Below are positions 20,665 through 31,886 of a DNA stretch of 64,000 bases, piece by piece. How positions within the stretch are numbered: position 1 is the first letter of the stretch; each line of letters begins with the position of its first letter. Source of the DNA: Siphonodentalium dalli (taxonomy: Eukaryota > Mollusca > Scaphopoda > Gadilida > Siphonodentaliidae); the NCBI GenBank assembly GCA_032622095.1, contig CP136061.1, forward strand, positions 34,787,797-34,851,796. Reading direction: 5' to 3'. The notes beneath the pieces were generated by a model that did not search any database, had not been told where the DNA came from, and saw only the letters and a program-made list of their open reading frames with translations. A program made the position numbers and the translations under genes.

Positions 20665-21058
20665 GGGGGGAAACTATGGCCCAGTACCCCCCAGACAGGG
20701 ACACTATGGTCCAGTACCCCCCAGACAGGCACACTATGGCCCAGTACCCCCCAGACAGGGACACTATGGCCCAGTACCCCCCAGACATGGACACTATGGC
20801 CCAGTACCCCCCCAGACATGGACACTGTGGCCCAGTATCCCCCCAGACATGGGCACTATGGCCCAGTGGCCATGTCTGGGGGGTACTGGGCCATAGTGTC
20901 CATGTCTGGGGGGTACTGGGCCATAGTGTCCATATCTGGGGGGTACTGGGCCATAGTGTCCCTGTCTGGGGGTACTGGGCCATAGTGTCCCTGTCTGGGG
21001 GGTACTGGGCCTTAGTGTCCCTGTCTGGGGGTACTGGGCCATAGTGGCCCCCATTACT
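20665..21058. repeat. palindromic GC-rich minisatellite (~30-bp units)
   Basis: About 20665-20870 is a direct array of ACACTATGGCCCAGTACCCC-type units (about seven). From about 20872 the array switches to the reverse complement (GGTACTGGGCCATAGTGTCC) for about six units up to 21058. The two halves can pair as one long hairpin of about 190 bp per arm. ORFs on both strands (repeats of MAQYPPDRDT or GYWAIVSLSG) are by-products. Confidence 0.9.
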
Positions 21059-21063
21059 ACTAC

Positions 21064-21303
21064 TGGCCTATCTATCAGGTCCAGCACATCCTTCAAATTA
21101 ATCGGAATCGTACCGAATATATAATTTCGAAGCCATTTTTTCTGTCTCTGTTGTATTTGCAAGCCTCGAAATTCCGCTCTGTTACTATATTTAGAGGTGA
21201 CATTATGGGAGTCTCCGCCCACTAACACTTGTTTATTAACCCATACGGTTTCATTGGACGGAAAATAATTTACGCAATCAATCAGATTACGGAATCCCGA
21301 GGA
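21064..21303 (-). CDS. candidate spliced exon on the minus strand (unrecognised)
   Basis: Minus strand: an acceptor-like pyrimidine-rich TATCTCATTTCCAAG precedes 21303, and a donor-like GTAGTAGT follows 21064. The 240-nt interval is open, phase 0 at both ends, and encodes 80 residues of normal composition (VNYFPSNETVWVNKQ, RQKKWLRNYIFGTIPINLK). I do not recognise the protein. The minisatellite at 20665-21058 would lie in the following intron. Splice signals are weak, so chance cannot be excluded. Confidence 0.25.
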
Positions 21304-21404
21304 CTTGGAAATGAGATAGCGATGTTATCCGTCAGACCTAATATTCAATGTTGTAATGAATATTTAGGTATGAGTTTACTCAGACTGGGTCATGTCGGGG
21401 TCAA

Positions 21405-21645
21405 AATATATAATTTGTGGGTACCCGTTTGAAGGTTAAGACTGACCCGATGAAAAATTCCCCAGACAGACATAAGAATGTTTCACACAATGCGACGTCG
21501 ACGATCCCCGTGTGTTTTTACACTTATATACGAAGTTTGAGCTCACCTAGGGCGGAAAAACTTACCCGATCCGCGTTCTTAGGAACACAAAACGCTCCGC
21601 GTTCTTAGGAACACAACACGCTCATGTCTATACACGCCCAGACCC
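21405..21645 (-). repeat. fragment related to the interior of the Helitron-like element at 57.9-58.6 kb
   Basis: On the minus strand it shares blocks with 58130-58320: ATCGGGTAAGTTTTTCCGCC versus ATCGGGTCAGTTTTTCCGCC, and CATGAGCGTGTTGTG. A short internal duplication (CCGCGTTCTTAGGAACACAA) lies near 21570-21615. No terminal Helitron signals were found here. Confidence 0.5.
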
Positions 21646-22616
21646 AGAAGAGGTATGATTTTTTTTAACCTGCCCGTGGCCATTGAGCAGCCACTGACAG
21701 AGGTTGTCCACCCTTACGAGATGGTCAATAGTCGCCGCAAAGTTAATCCCGTCGTGAACCCCATCCTCGCAAAGAGCGGACAGTCAATTAATCCCGTCGT
21801 GAACGCCATCACCAACGCGACGTAATTTTGTTTGGTATCATGTGTTGCGTTCTAAAAATAGGAAAGCACTTGTTCCCGTATATCTCTCTGCATAATAAAT
21901 TTCGAGCGATAACGTTTACGAATTTGTGAGTGTTGGTTTGTAACCGGGATTTATGAGAAGCATTATGCCTATAACTACCCCCCTAAGCCCAGACCTAAGT
22001 GTCATACATACTATAACAATGATGTTGTAAGAGTACTATGGCATCCAATAAATCTCCCCGCATAGGAAACCATATATAATATATATACGGAAGTCTCAAA
22101 ATATATAGTATAGATAAGACTATACGTATCTTATATAACAGGAGATTAATTGGCATATAGCTTCACTTCGGGTGGCCAAAACCAAATATTGAAAGTTCCG
22201 TGGTGTATATAATCAGTATCTTGCCCGCCCAATTAATTTACCAGTGAAAATAGAAATTTACTGTCATGAAATGTTCATTTTAATTGATTCAGGTCGGTTG
22301 TTGAAAGTTCAAGGTGGAATATTGGTTTGATGCCAGTGCCATCGAAAACATCGAGCGAAAGGTTAACGGGCTCGTACGTTCTTAGCTGCCTATCTGTAGG
22401 TGATGCATCACGAACTCAATTGCACGATTAAGCCCAAAATAGAGTTGAAAAGAACTTATTTACAAACTACGTACTTTGACATTTCAAGTGAACGCTAAAT
22501 CGACTTATATTACCGTTCATACTGCTTCCATACTGCTCATAACTAACTTTAAAACAAAGACTATATAATCACACACCACGTATATTCACAAACTTAGCCA
22601 TACGCCCATACATGGA
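21646..22616. other. no gene recognised
   Basis: Only a short imperfect direct repeat (TTAATCCCGTCGTGAAC, near 21745 and 21790) was noticed. Confidence 0.5.
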
Positions 22617-23003
22617 AGTGGAAGCCCATTGGTTAGAGTGTTGGACTTGTAATGGTGTTACTGCACCCGCGTGAGTTCGCGCCCGGCCGGTGGACTATCG
22701 TCTCCACAACAGTGGCTTGGTCAGATTAAGCGGTGTACGCTATATATAGCCACACGCTGTTTCAAATCTCGCGCAGGTTGTGACCCTTGGGCATGGTCAC
22801 TTGTACTGTGCTCGCTTCGTCGTACCTAGACGAGAAATAGGGACCTGGTTGTTGGGTAAGTGTAAGCCAAGAGCAATCTTGTGAAGTGAAGCGACATTAT
22901 GGCTGCATGCGTTTAAGGATTGCTCAACATGGCATTTACTCAACAGCAGGGGTAAAATGTGAAGCGCTTATGGCCCTCGCTATATAAGCTCCATCATTAT
23001 CAT
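22617..23003 (+). mobile_element. tRNA-derived SINE
   Basis: The 5' part reads like a tRNA gene: A-box region AAGCCCATTGGTTAGAGTG at about 22622-22640, anticodon-like ACTTGTAATG, and B-box GTGAGTTCGCGCC near 22671-22683. A tRNA-unrelated body follows (GGGACCTGGTTGTTGGGTAA). The 3' end, CTCGCTATATAAGCTCCATCATTATCAT, resembles the CGCTATATAAA plus short-repeat tail of several invertebrate SINE families. No flanking target duplication was identified. Confidence 0.7.
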
Positions 23004-24240
23004 ACGTTTTAAACGACAATTTCCCTAGATTCATCAACCAACAACCGCAGCCTCCACTTCATAATAAGCGATGAACCAGCTACGTCACTTCGAGTCGAAT
23101 CATTAGTCGATCATGTAAAGCGCTCGCTGCATGCTGTTACTGGGCGACTGTGTCGGAATTTAACACATGTTACTTACAATTTTTTTGGTAGTCTGTTCAT
23201 GGTATTAATATTCCATTACAATGTACTGGTCTATTGTTATAGGGAATGACTTGACGATCGATTTGGGTCATTGGTTTTGACCCGCAAGTAATTAAGCAAT
23301 GTTCATGTGAATCCATTCACACACTTTTTTTAATTACTCTGCCGGTCAAATAAGAAACAAGAAAACCATAGTCAGAAATCTTGTAATTATAGAATCTTTT
23401 TCATTTTTGTTATTTGTAATTGGCATAGCTTATCACAAACCAAAAATCAACATTATTGACATAATGTAAACGTCAATAAACGAAATTGAAATTCTCAACT
23501 ACACCTTTTACCAGGCTCGGCCTCGGGTTCGCGCTACAGCTCGTCCTCGGGGTCGCACTACAACTTTTAATGTGTCCCAATAATTAACATTCTATAAATA
23601 GAACACCCAGCGCTATGGCAGCGCCCAGGCGAAACCAGAATTTGTACATTAGTATACACGCGGCGCGAGTAAAGAACGGCGGTTTCAATGTGGTCATGGG
23701 ATTATGACCACGAACAAAATTCATCAAACTGCATGAACCGCGAAGGGGTTTATGCGGAGTTTGCTCAATTTTTATCGCGGTCAAAACAAATGACCACGTT
23801 GAATCCGCCGTTTATTATTTATATTTATATACTTAAATTCATTATGAACTAGGATTGTCTGCCTTTCCCACTGTTTGTTCAACTTTAAATGGACGTATTG
23901 AGTTCAGTTCGGACGGTTCGAATCATCTCTTGTTAGAAAACCAAACATAGTGAGAATCCGTTGAAGGAGGGCGGAAAATTTCACAGTAAAGTATACACAT
24001 ATCACGAAATGTCTTGTTTAGCTTGTAATGAATGTAGACGTGTTGATTTCAAGAATGATAATATCTGAAACTAACAATTAAGTTTCGGCTGTGGATAAGA
24101 AATTGACAACACGCCGTTCTACCATAATGATATATTTGTCAGGTCGGGGGGATATTTGAGCAGCAGCATGGATGCTGCTATAGCCCCAATTCTATCGATT
24201 TATTTCCTCTATTGTTTTTGATTAATACGCTGGTCCAATG
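23004..24240. other. no gene recognised
   Basis: The short open frame at 23584-23784 (minus) has no recognisable feature. Nothing else stands out. Confidence 0.5.
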
Positions 24241-24900
24241 GTAGGGTTTTATGTGGGTCCTTATTTCTCTTTTATTGCATTAAAGCCCCTACTTTTCTAC
24301 TGTTCGTTGTATACCTATTTCTAAGGTTTCTATAGATATATTTCTATAGTTATGGTCCTTTTTAATTTCTATTGATCTTATGGGCCTAATTAATTAATGA
24401 AGCTCCTCCTTATTAATTTCTATTTATCTTATAGGACTAATTAATTAATGAAACCCCTCCTTATTATTCTGAGAATCGAGCCCACGCCGTTTCCCCGGAA
24501 GCCTGTTAATTCATCGATTTTACCCTGTTGGCCTGGAAGTTTGTTTATTCAGAGAATCGGCATTGCCCACGCCGCGTGCCCACGCCTTTGGAATGGAAGC
24601 CTGATTATTCATCGATTTTGCCCACGAAAATCAATCCACAATGTTGGAATGGATTGGAAACCGACGGTATACACGGTCCTCACCAATGTACTACTAAAAT
24701 AAGGCTAATGTGTCAATAGCGATGGAGAATTTTAAAGTAAGATAGGAGCGCTCTTTATCAACTCGTCGGGAGCATTCATGTCTTGCTATCGTCTTTTCTA
24801 TGACCCTATAGTTTCATTGGGACCTTCTGTATACCTATTTCTAATGACCTAATGTCTTCCAAAAGCACATATTGTGCGCTTCAATCAAAATAATCCGTAC
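24241..24900. repeat. region of short imperfect direct repeats
   Basis: TAATTAATTAATGAARCYCCTCCTT recurs at ~24388 and ~24440. A GAATCG-GCCCACGCC-GGAAGCCTG-TTATTCATCGATTTT block recurs about every 120 bp between 24470 and 24620. No coding gene is called. Confidence 0.5.
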
Positions 24901-27900
24901 TATTGATTACTTCCGCTGAGGAGACCTGTGTATTATACAATTGACAGAAGCATACTTTCAAAGGAATAACTGACAATACCGTGCTCTTTTGGACAATCGA
25001 TAATATCTTTAACCTATGCACTCTGTGTAAACAAAATGGAGTTATCTCCACCTGAAAGCGCTGAGCTATTATAAATGGCCAGAATAATTATTCTCATTGA
25101 ATTTTCATCAATGTTGCTTATAGCAATGTATAATGAGTCCTTTGTTAACTGTCAATAGTCTCACAGTGTCGTGTCGTTATTTGCTTCAGAAATGGTTCAT
25201 AAAATGGAACACATGTGGGTTTACATTCCTTACAGGCAGACGGTCCATATGCATTTAAACCTAATTCATCGTATCCATAAATAATAAATAAAAACGGTCT
25301 TTATTTTTAAAATTGTCTGAATATTCCTTGTATTATCAGATTTTTAGCAATACACATGCTTTAATTCATATGAAATTGCCATACTGGACGTTAAATGACA
25401 ACATCTTTTAACAAATTAGCCTTAAAGTTATACTTCACATATGCATGTACATCAGTTTTCGCGCTGTCGGTAGCCAAATTAGCCAATGACTAATATTTTT
25501 CGAATTTGGCTAATAAAAATTTCATTTGGCTAAACTTTTGGCTAAACTTTTTTTGCCCCAAATGGAGACCGAAAGCATAGTCGTAAAGCTAATACGTAAT
25601 CAAACTTCACGAGACAGCAAAAGGTAAGCTATAACATTTAACCAGCCTAATCGTCAAAACGCATAAGCTGTACACTGGTTATGTAATTGATTAAGCCGTC
25701 TTGATAAGATAAAACACCTAAATCCTTTGTTCATTATAGAAGAGCAGTTCTTAATCAATGGTTGCGTAATCTGCATCACATTTAATAGACTGGCTTTTCG
25801 CCATAAAAGTGTCAACGACATAGAGTTATTATTATTAGCTTAGCAGATTTATGCGGAGTTTTTTGCGTATTGTTCGATGTGAAATCCCGCCGTATTCTAT
25901 ATTAATTTTTATGAATTGATCTGCCTGTATAATATAATGCATACATATGTTCGTATGATATTGTTTTTAAAGTTGATTTTGTGTTGTTTTAATTATGTTT
26001 TTATACTGAGTAACAAATAAAGTATAAAGCAAATATTTTAGTCATTAATTGTGAACCGCCCAGAAAATGAGGATTTAATTTGGCCAAAAACATTTGGCTA
26101 AAGTTTTTTTCATTTGGCTAATAAACTTTTCATTTGGCTAAACTTTTGGCTAAAATATTTTGCGGTCCAGCGCGAACACTGATGTACATTTGATGCAATA
26201 ATGTATGAATGAAGGTTTTTATTTGTCATTACTTCAGAAATGGTTCATAAAATGGAACACATGTGGTTGCACACCTTAAAGGTACGCGTCATTTTAACCT
26301 AATTCATCGTATCCATTGATAAAAATGGTCTTTATTTTCAAAACTGTGCCTCATTTTGATATTGATTTTAGCAATATACATGCTTTAATTCATATAAAAT
26401 TGACCGCAATATAACATATTTGCCTTATACGTCACATGTACATTCGATGCACAAGTTAACACATTACATATAGGGTTGAACATATCAACCATAGTAAGCT
26501 CATTTAATCAAATTGGTATTCAATTTATATGCCACATAAGCATGTTCATTCGATGCAACAATGTATAAATGTAGGTTTTTGATTTGTCGTTACTCCAGAA
26601 ATGGTTCATACAATTGACCTCCTTTGGTTCACATACCTTAAAGGTACCCGTCATTTAAACCTAATTCTTCGTTTCCATTAATAAAACGCACTTTATTTTC
26701 AAAATTGTCTAGTGTCCCCTCGTTTTGTAAGTTATACGTCACATATGCATGTACATTCGAGGTAATCCTGTAGGAAATGAAGGTAATGATTTGTTATTCA
26801 CTTTATAAATGGTTCATACGATGGACCACATTTGGGTCACTTGCCTTAAAAGTACACGTCACTTTCGGAAATTATATAATTAGACAACACATTACATATC
26901 AGGTTGGACATATCAACCATTGTAAGCTCATTTAATTCAAAGGGTCTTCAAGTTATACGTCACATATGCATGTACATTCGATGTAATCATGTAGGAAATG
27001 AAGGTATTGATTTGTTATTCACTTCATAAATGGTTCCTATTTCCTATAAATAGCGTACTATTATACCTGTGGTCGCATACCTTAAAGGTACACGTCATTT
27101 AAACCTAATTCAGCATGTCCATCAATACAGACGCTCGTAGTATTGTAACTACGGGGTCCCAGGAATAACTGTGATAATACGGTGCTCTTTTGAACAATCG
27201 ATAATATCTTTGACCTATGCACTCTGTGTAAACAAAATGGAGTTATCTCCACCTGTCCCATCAGACATACAGAATGATAATAGCTTAAATTAATCAATGT
27301 AATCGCATATTCTAGAATTTTACACAAAGGACGCTTCCCGTGGTTATAAGAATTAGTGCCACCTTAAACTAGAACATTAAAGCAGAGTGGCATTCAAGTT
27401 ATACACTATATATGCATGTTCATTCGATGCAACAATGTATGAATGAAGGTTTTTGTTTGTCATTACCTCAGAAAAGGTTCATATAGCGCACTATTATAAC
27501 TGTGTCTCATACCTTAAAGGTAAACGTCATTTTAACCTAATTTAGCGTATCCATCGATAAAAATGGTCTTTATTTTCAAAATTGTCCCTCATTTTGATAT
27601 TGATTTTAGCAATCTACATGCTTTCATTCATATAAAATTGACCGCAATATAACATATTTGCCTTCAAGTTATACGTAACATGTACATTCGATGCCTTAAA
27701 GGTACCCATCATTTAAACCTAATTATTCGTTTTCATTACTAATACGCTCATTATTTTCAAAATTGTCTGAAGGTCCCCTCGTTTTGTAAGTTAAACGCCA
27801 CATATGGATATACAATCGATGCAACAATGTATGAATGAACGTATTGGTTTGTTTTTACTTCATAAATGGTTCATACGATTGACCATATTACGGTCACGTG

Positions 27901-28230
27901 GCTTAAAGGTACACGTCACTTTCGCAAATTCCATAATTAGACAATACATTACATATCGGGTTGAACATATCAACCGCACTAAGTTCATTTAATTCAATGT
28001 GTCTTCAAGTTATATGACACATATGCATGTACATTCGAGGTAATCCTGTAGGAAATGAAGATGATTTGTTATTCACTTCATAAATAGTTCCTATAGCGTA
28101 CTATTATACCTGTGGTCCCATACCTTAAAGGTACACATCACTTAAACCTAATTCAGCGTATCCATCGATACAGACGTTCGTAGTATTGTAACTGAGGGGT
28201 CCCTTACCTTAAATGTATCCATCACATATA
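24901..28230. repeat. degenerate dispersed/tandem repeat field (units of a few hundred bp)
   Basis: A module order recurs about seven times, near 25190, 26235, 26600, 26810, 27030, 27470 and 27860: ATGGTTCATA, then CCTTAAAGGTACACGTCA, TTTAAACCTAATTC, TATTTTCAAAATTGTC, then CACATATGCATGTACATTCG. Another block (GTGCTCTTTTGRACAATCGA through GGAGTTATCTCCACCTG) occurs at ~24985-25060 and ~27180-27258. Old, diverged and non-coding. Confidence 0.65.
25453..26181. mobile_element. hAT-type MITE with 8-bp target duplication
   Basis: Terminal inverted repeats are CAGTTTTCGCGCTG (left) and the complement of CAGTGTTCGCGCTG (right). They are flanked by identical 8-bp direct copies ATGTACAT at 25445-25452 and 26182-26189. 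CAG termini with an 8-bp duplication are diagnostic of the hAT superfamily. The target is a unit of the surrounding repeat field, where ATGTACATTCG occurs uninterrupted in other copies. The interior is 729 bp, AT-rich, with repeated TTTGGCTAA and no transposase. Confidence 0.88.
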
Positions 28231-28639
28231 TCTGTAAATAGGCAACTCACTTATCTGCATTATGAATATATTTCGATTGTTTTGTTTCTGTTAATGATAA
28301 GGTATTATTTACTTTAGAAAATGCGCCCTCACTCTGCACTTTGACTAATATGCAATCATTTGTATCATTTAGAATGTCAAAATCTGGTCTAAAGCAGTCG
28401 TATTAGTTATATGTAAGGCAATTTTCCTTTCAAGTTATAACACATTAAAACTATGCATAAATGTTATGTACTTGGAATAGGATAGGTCTCCATGGCCTTA
28501 TTTGGACATAGAATCTAACCGAACGATGTTCATTCTCTAGTCGAGTGCGTGTGTATAGGATATTGAGGGTAGAGAAAGCCAGCTAAGCATACTAAGAGCT
28601 AGGTAGACCAACAGCCTATATTGCGGCCTCAATTTATGG

Positions 28640-29320
28640 GACCCTTTGTCTCTATGACCCTATAGTCTTAATTATGGGGCCCTTTGTCTGGCCTTATAGT
28701 CTTAATTATGGGGCCCTTTGTCTGTGTATTTCTATATCCATATAGTCTTAATTATGGGACCCTTTGTCTGTGTATTTCTATAGCCATATAGTCTTAATGT
28801 TTGGACCTTTTGTCTCTATGGACCTACAGTCTTAATTATGGGACCCGTTGTCTCTATGGACATATAGTCTTAATTATGGGACCCTTTGTCTGTGTATTTC
28901 TATGGCTCTATAGTCTTAATTATGGGACCCTTTGTCTGTGTATTTCTATTTATGGGACCCATTGTCAGTGTATTTATATGGACCTATAGTCTTAATTACG
29001 GGACCCTTTGTCAGTGTATTTCTATGGATCTATAGTCTTAATTATGGGACCCTTTGTCTCTATAGCCATATAGTCTTAATGTTTGGACCCTTTGTCATTT
29101 AATTTCTATGGCCCTATAGTCTTAATTATGGGTCCTGTGTCTGTGTATTTCTATGGCTCTATAGTCTTGATTATGGGTCTTTGTCTGTGTATTTATATGG
29201 CTCTATAGTCTTAAATATGGGACCCTTTGTCTGTGTATTTCTATAGCCGTATATTCTTAATTTTGGAACCCTTTTTCAGCGTATTTCTATGGACCTATAG
29301 TCTTACAAAGCCCTTTTGTT
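28640..29320. repeat. minisatellite with ~46-60-bp units
   Basis: TAGTCTTAATTATGGGACCC followed by TTTGTCTSTGTATTTCTATGG recurs about 12-13 times with variable length and point changes. The short + frame at 28801-28989 is a by-product. Confidence 0.85.
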
Positions 29321-29548
29321 CATAAACCACGTGGTAAGCTATTTTAGCATATGGGAAACATTTATGACTAAAACGGTTATAGGAACTGAGGTAAATTATA
29401 CTTTATTATTTAAAAAGACCACTTAACACACAGTACAGGTTTAGCCAATTCGCTCTGTGTAACCTATTTGTAGTCTGTACGGTATGTTCAGCAAACACAA
29501 GTAATCGATGCCTAAGGTTGTAAGTGGCACTTGTCAGTAATCACTGAG

Positions 29549-30127
29549 TTAGGTCTGTGGTTCAGAACCAAGCTTTTTAGTTTTCAGTGTATAATTACCA
29601 TAACTCCTAATTATTCCCAAGGTCCAAATGAGTTCACTATCTAATTTTGAAATAGTTTTCGTTGTGTTTACAATGTAATCCAAAACTAGTTGTTCGTTAA
29701 ACATCTTTTCAATCTTGAAAATTTCACAAGGTTCTGGGAGAATGATGTAACCACATATTGATGTTTCTTCTTCGAATATCCGACTTCTTTCATTGAAAAA
29801 CACGTCCTTGTAAACAGAAATTCCAACCATGTTATCTCCAATAAGTTCACGAATACCTCTAAATAACCAGCAATCAGAGAACAATTGATCCACAATATCT
29901 AGTAAGAAATCTGTTTCAAATTATGATCTATCCATCAAAGATTCCAATCTCTTTCTACCATCAACAAAATGTCCTTCCAAAATTAACTTTATTATTAGTT
30001 TCTATTCTCTTAGAAACCAAGTTTGCTGTAGTTCCTTCTTGATTTCTTCACGTAGTATTGATGCGTTAACTAACGCCTTGTACACTTTATGGCGCATTTC
30101 TGCTGGTAGTATATCAATTACCTCCAT
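29549..30127 (-). pseudogene. unrecognised protein-coding remnant with two in-frame stops
   Basis: From ATG 30127 one minus-strand frame runs 192 codons to TAA at 29549. Only TAG (30002-30004) and TAA (29921-29923) break it. Residue composition is protein-like: MEVIDILPAEMRHKVYKALV at the start, later DCWLFRGIRELIGDN and NERSRIFEEETSICGYIILP. Such long continuity in AT-rich DNA suggests a decayed gene. I do not recognise the family; a captured viral or transposon gene is possible. Confidence 0.45.
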
Positions 30128-30365
30128 AAGTCCTTACAAAACACTGTTTAGTCGAGGTAATCCACTACAACACGGGGCATTGAACGTGAGTTTCTCACAA
30201 AATTAGCACCAGTGTTACACAATCGGTGGCTTCTAACCCTACGAACTCTAATGACAAATGGAATAGTATTTATTTCTTATTATACTATTTATAACAACCA
30301 ATAAAAATCCGTCGTTCAATTTAACTATACACGGACAAACGTACAAATGATAACAACCGTACACC

Positions 30366-30870
30366 AACTTGATGTATTCTAGTCATAGTTCATTTCATAT
30401 TATTACTCTAAAATATCCATTACATGGAGTAAATAAAGAGCACACATGATGTAGACTAGCATATAAATACTTAGTGATTTCTTTTCATCAATTATATGTA
30501 TTGTAACTCCTGTAAATATAGTCTGTTATACAGAGGAACAATGTACCACTTGACAGGCTCACGACAGGCCTACTATGTGAAAGCATATGCATATCACATA
30601 TTCTTTTTACCGTTCATTCGTATATAATCCAAGCTCTCTGTTAATACAGAGGCATCAAAACATTGGTGTGGAAAGAACCTACAATGTGGACGCGTGTATT
30701 TACTTGATGTATTCTAGTCATAGTTCATTCATATTATTACTCTAAAATCTCCATTACATGGGGCAAAATAAAGAGCACATATGATGTAGACTAGTGTATA
30801 AATACTTAATGTATTCTTTTCATCAATTATATGTGTTGTAATACAGATGAACCATGTACCACGTGACAGT
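30366..30870. repeat. direct duplication (~340-bp spacing)
   Basis: TTGATGTATTCTAGTCATAG through TTCATCAATTATATG occurs at about 30369-30500 and again at 30705-30836, with small differences. Non-coding. Confidence 0.85.
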
Positions 30871-31886
30871 CTCGCGAAAGATGTATACACATTTATTCGA
30901 TGTATGCTTTAATAATTCATTTCTCTTTTATTTTCGTTCATTTATAGCGTTATTAATAGAAATATAGTCTAAAATCGCCGGTATAGCGTCAATACATTTT
31001 TATTGGTGGTAACTGAGCTTATTGCATCATGTATACTGAACAAGCGAGACAACTCATAAATTCGTAATATTTCTGTCTATGGTGGTCTGTTGTGTGTTTA
31101 TATACACGAATGCAATGTGTTCAAAGTAGGAAAGTGCGTGTCTGTATATGTCCATATTTCTTAAAGTAAACGTATGTCCGTTATGACGTATAACAAGTGC
31201 CATTTCCACTGGTAAATCACGTATAAACGAACTATACTATAGTTAACTAACCATTTCTACATACGCGCGGTGGTGGTGTGTCCTACCAATATGCCATTAT
31301 ATGTATAAGGTAACGTGCTCAAATGTGCATAAGTCTGATCTTGTGCACACTCTTTACATATATGTGGGTATATTATAATGTTAAAGTATACAAATGCTCT
31401 TTAAGATATGCAGCACTTTGTACATATCAATATGTCATTAATTGACTAGTCATAATGTCAGCCATTATCAGCCAACTATTTTTAGAAATACCTGGTATAT
31501 GAGATCATATTGTAGCTGACAGAGAGTGGAATGCGACTTACCTCTACCATCACGTACGCTCGAATGAAGTTACACGTACGATATGAGCCGTTATATGGGT
31601 CGATGAGGTGTTATCTCAGTACTTCCATGCAATAGTAGTAAATTGCACCCCGCCCATTACCAAACGAGCGAAACAAACATGACATGTCGATTATATATAT
31701 AGTGACGAATTTATGCCTGGTCTCACAGACAAATGTTCATATTTAGAGTAAATACATATGTGTATCCTTTGATGTGATGCCACCAAATGTATAGAAAATT
31801 TAGAAATGCAGTGTTCAAAATAGTAAAAAAAAGTACACATTTTTATTTTGAATGTCATCATTTACGGTAAATTTCCTGTTATGAAA
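30871..31886. other. no gene recognised
   Basis: AT-rich unique sequence up to the start of the 28-bp satellite. Nothing could be assigned. Confidence 0.5.

Noticed and set aside
20598-21044. 148-codon + strand ORF and its minus-strand counterparts over the minisatellite
   Set aside because: They are repeat-encoded, and the same array is open on both strands because of its inverted halves.
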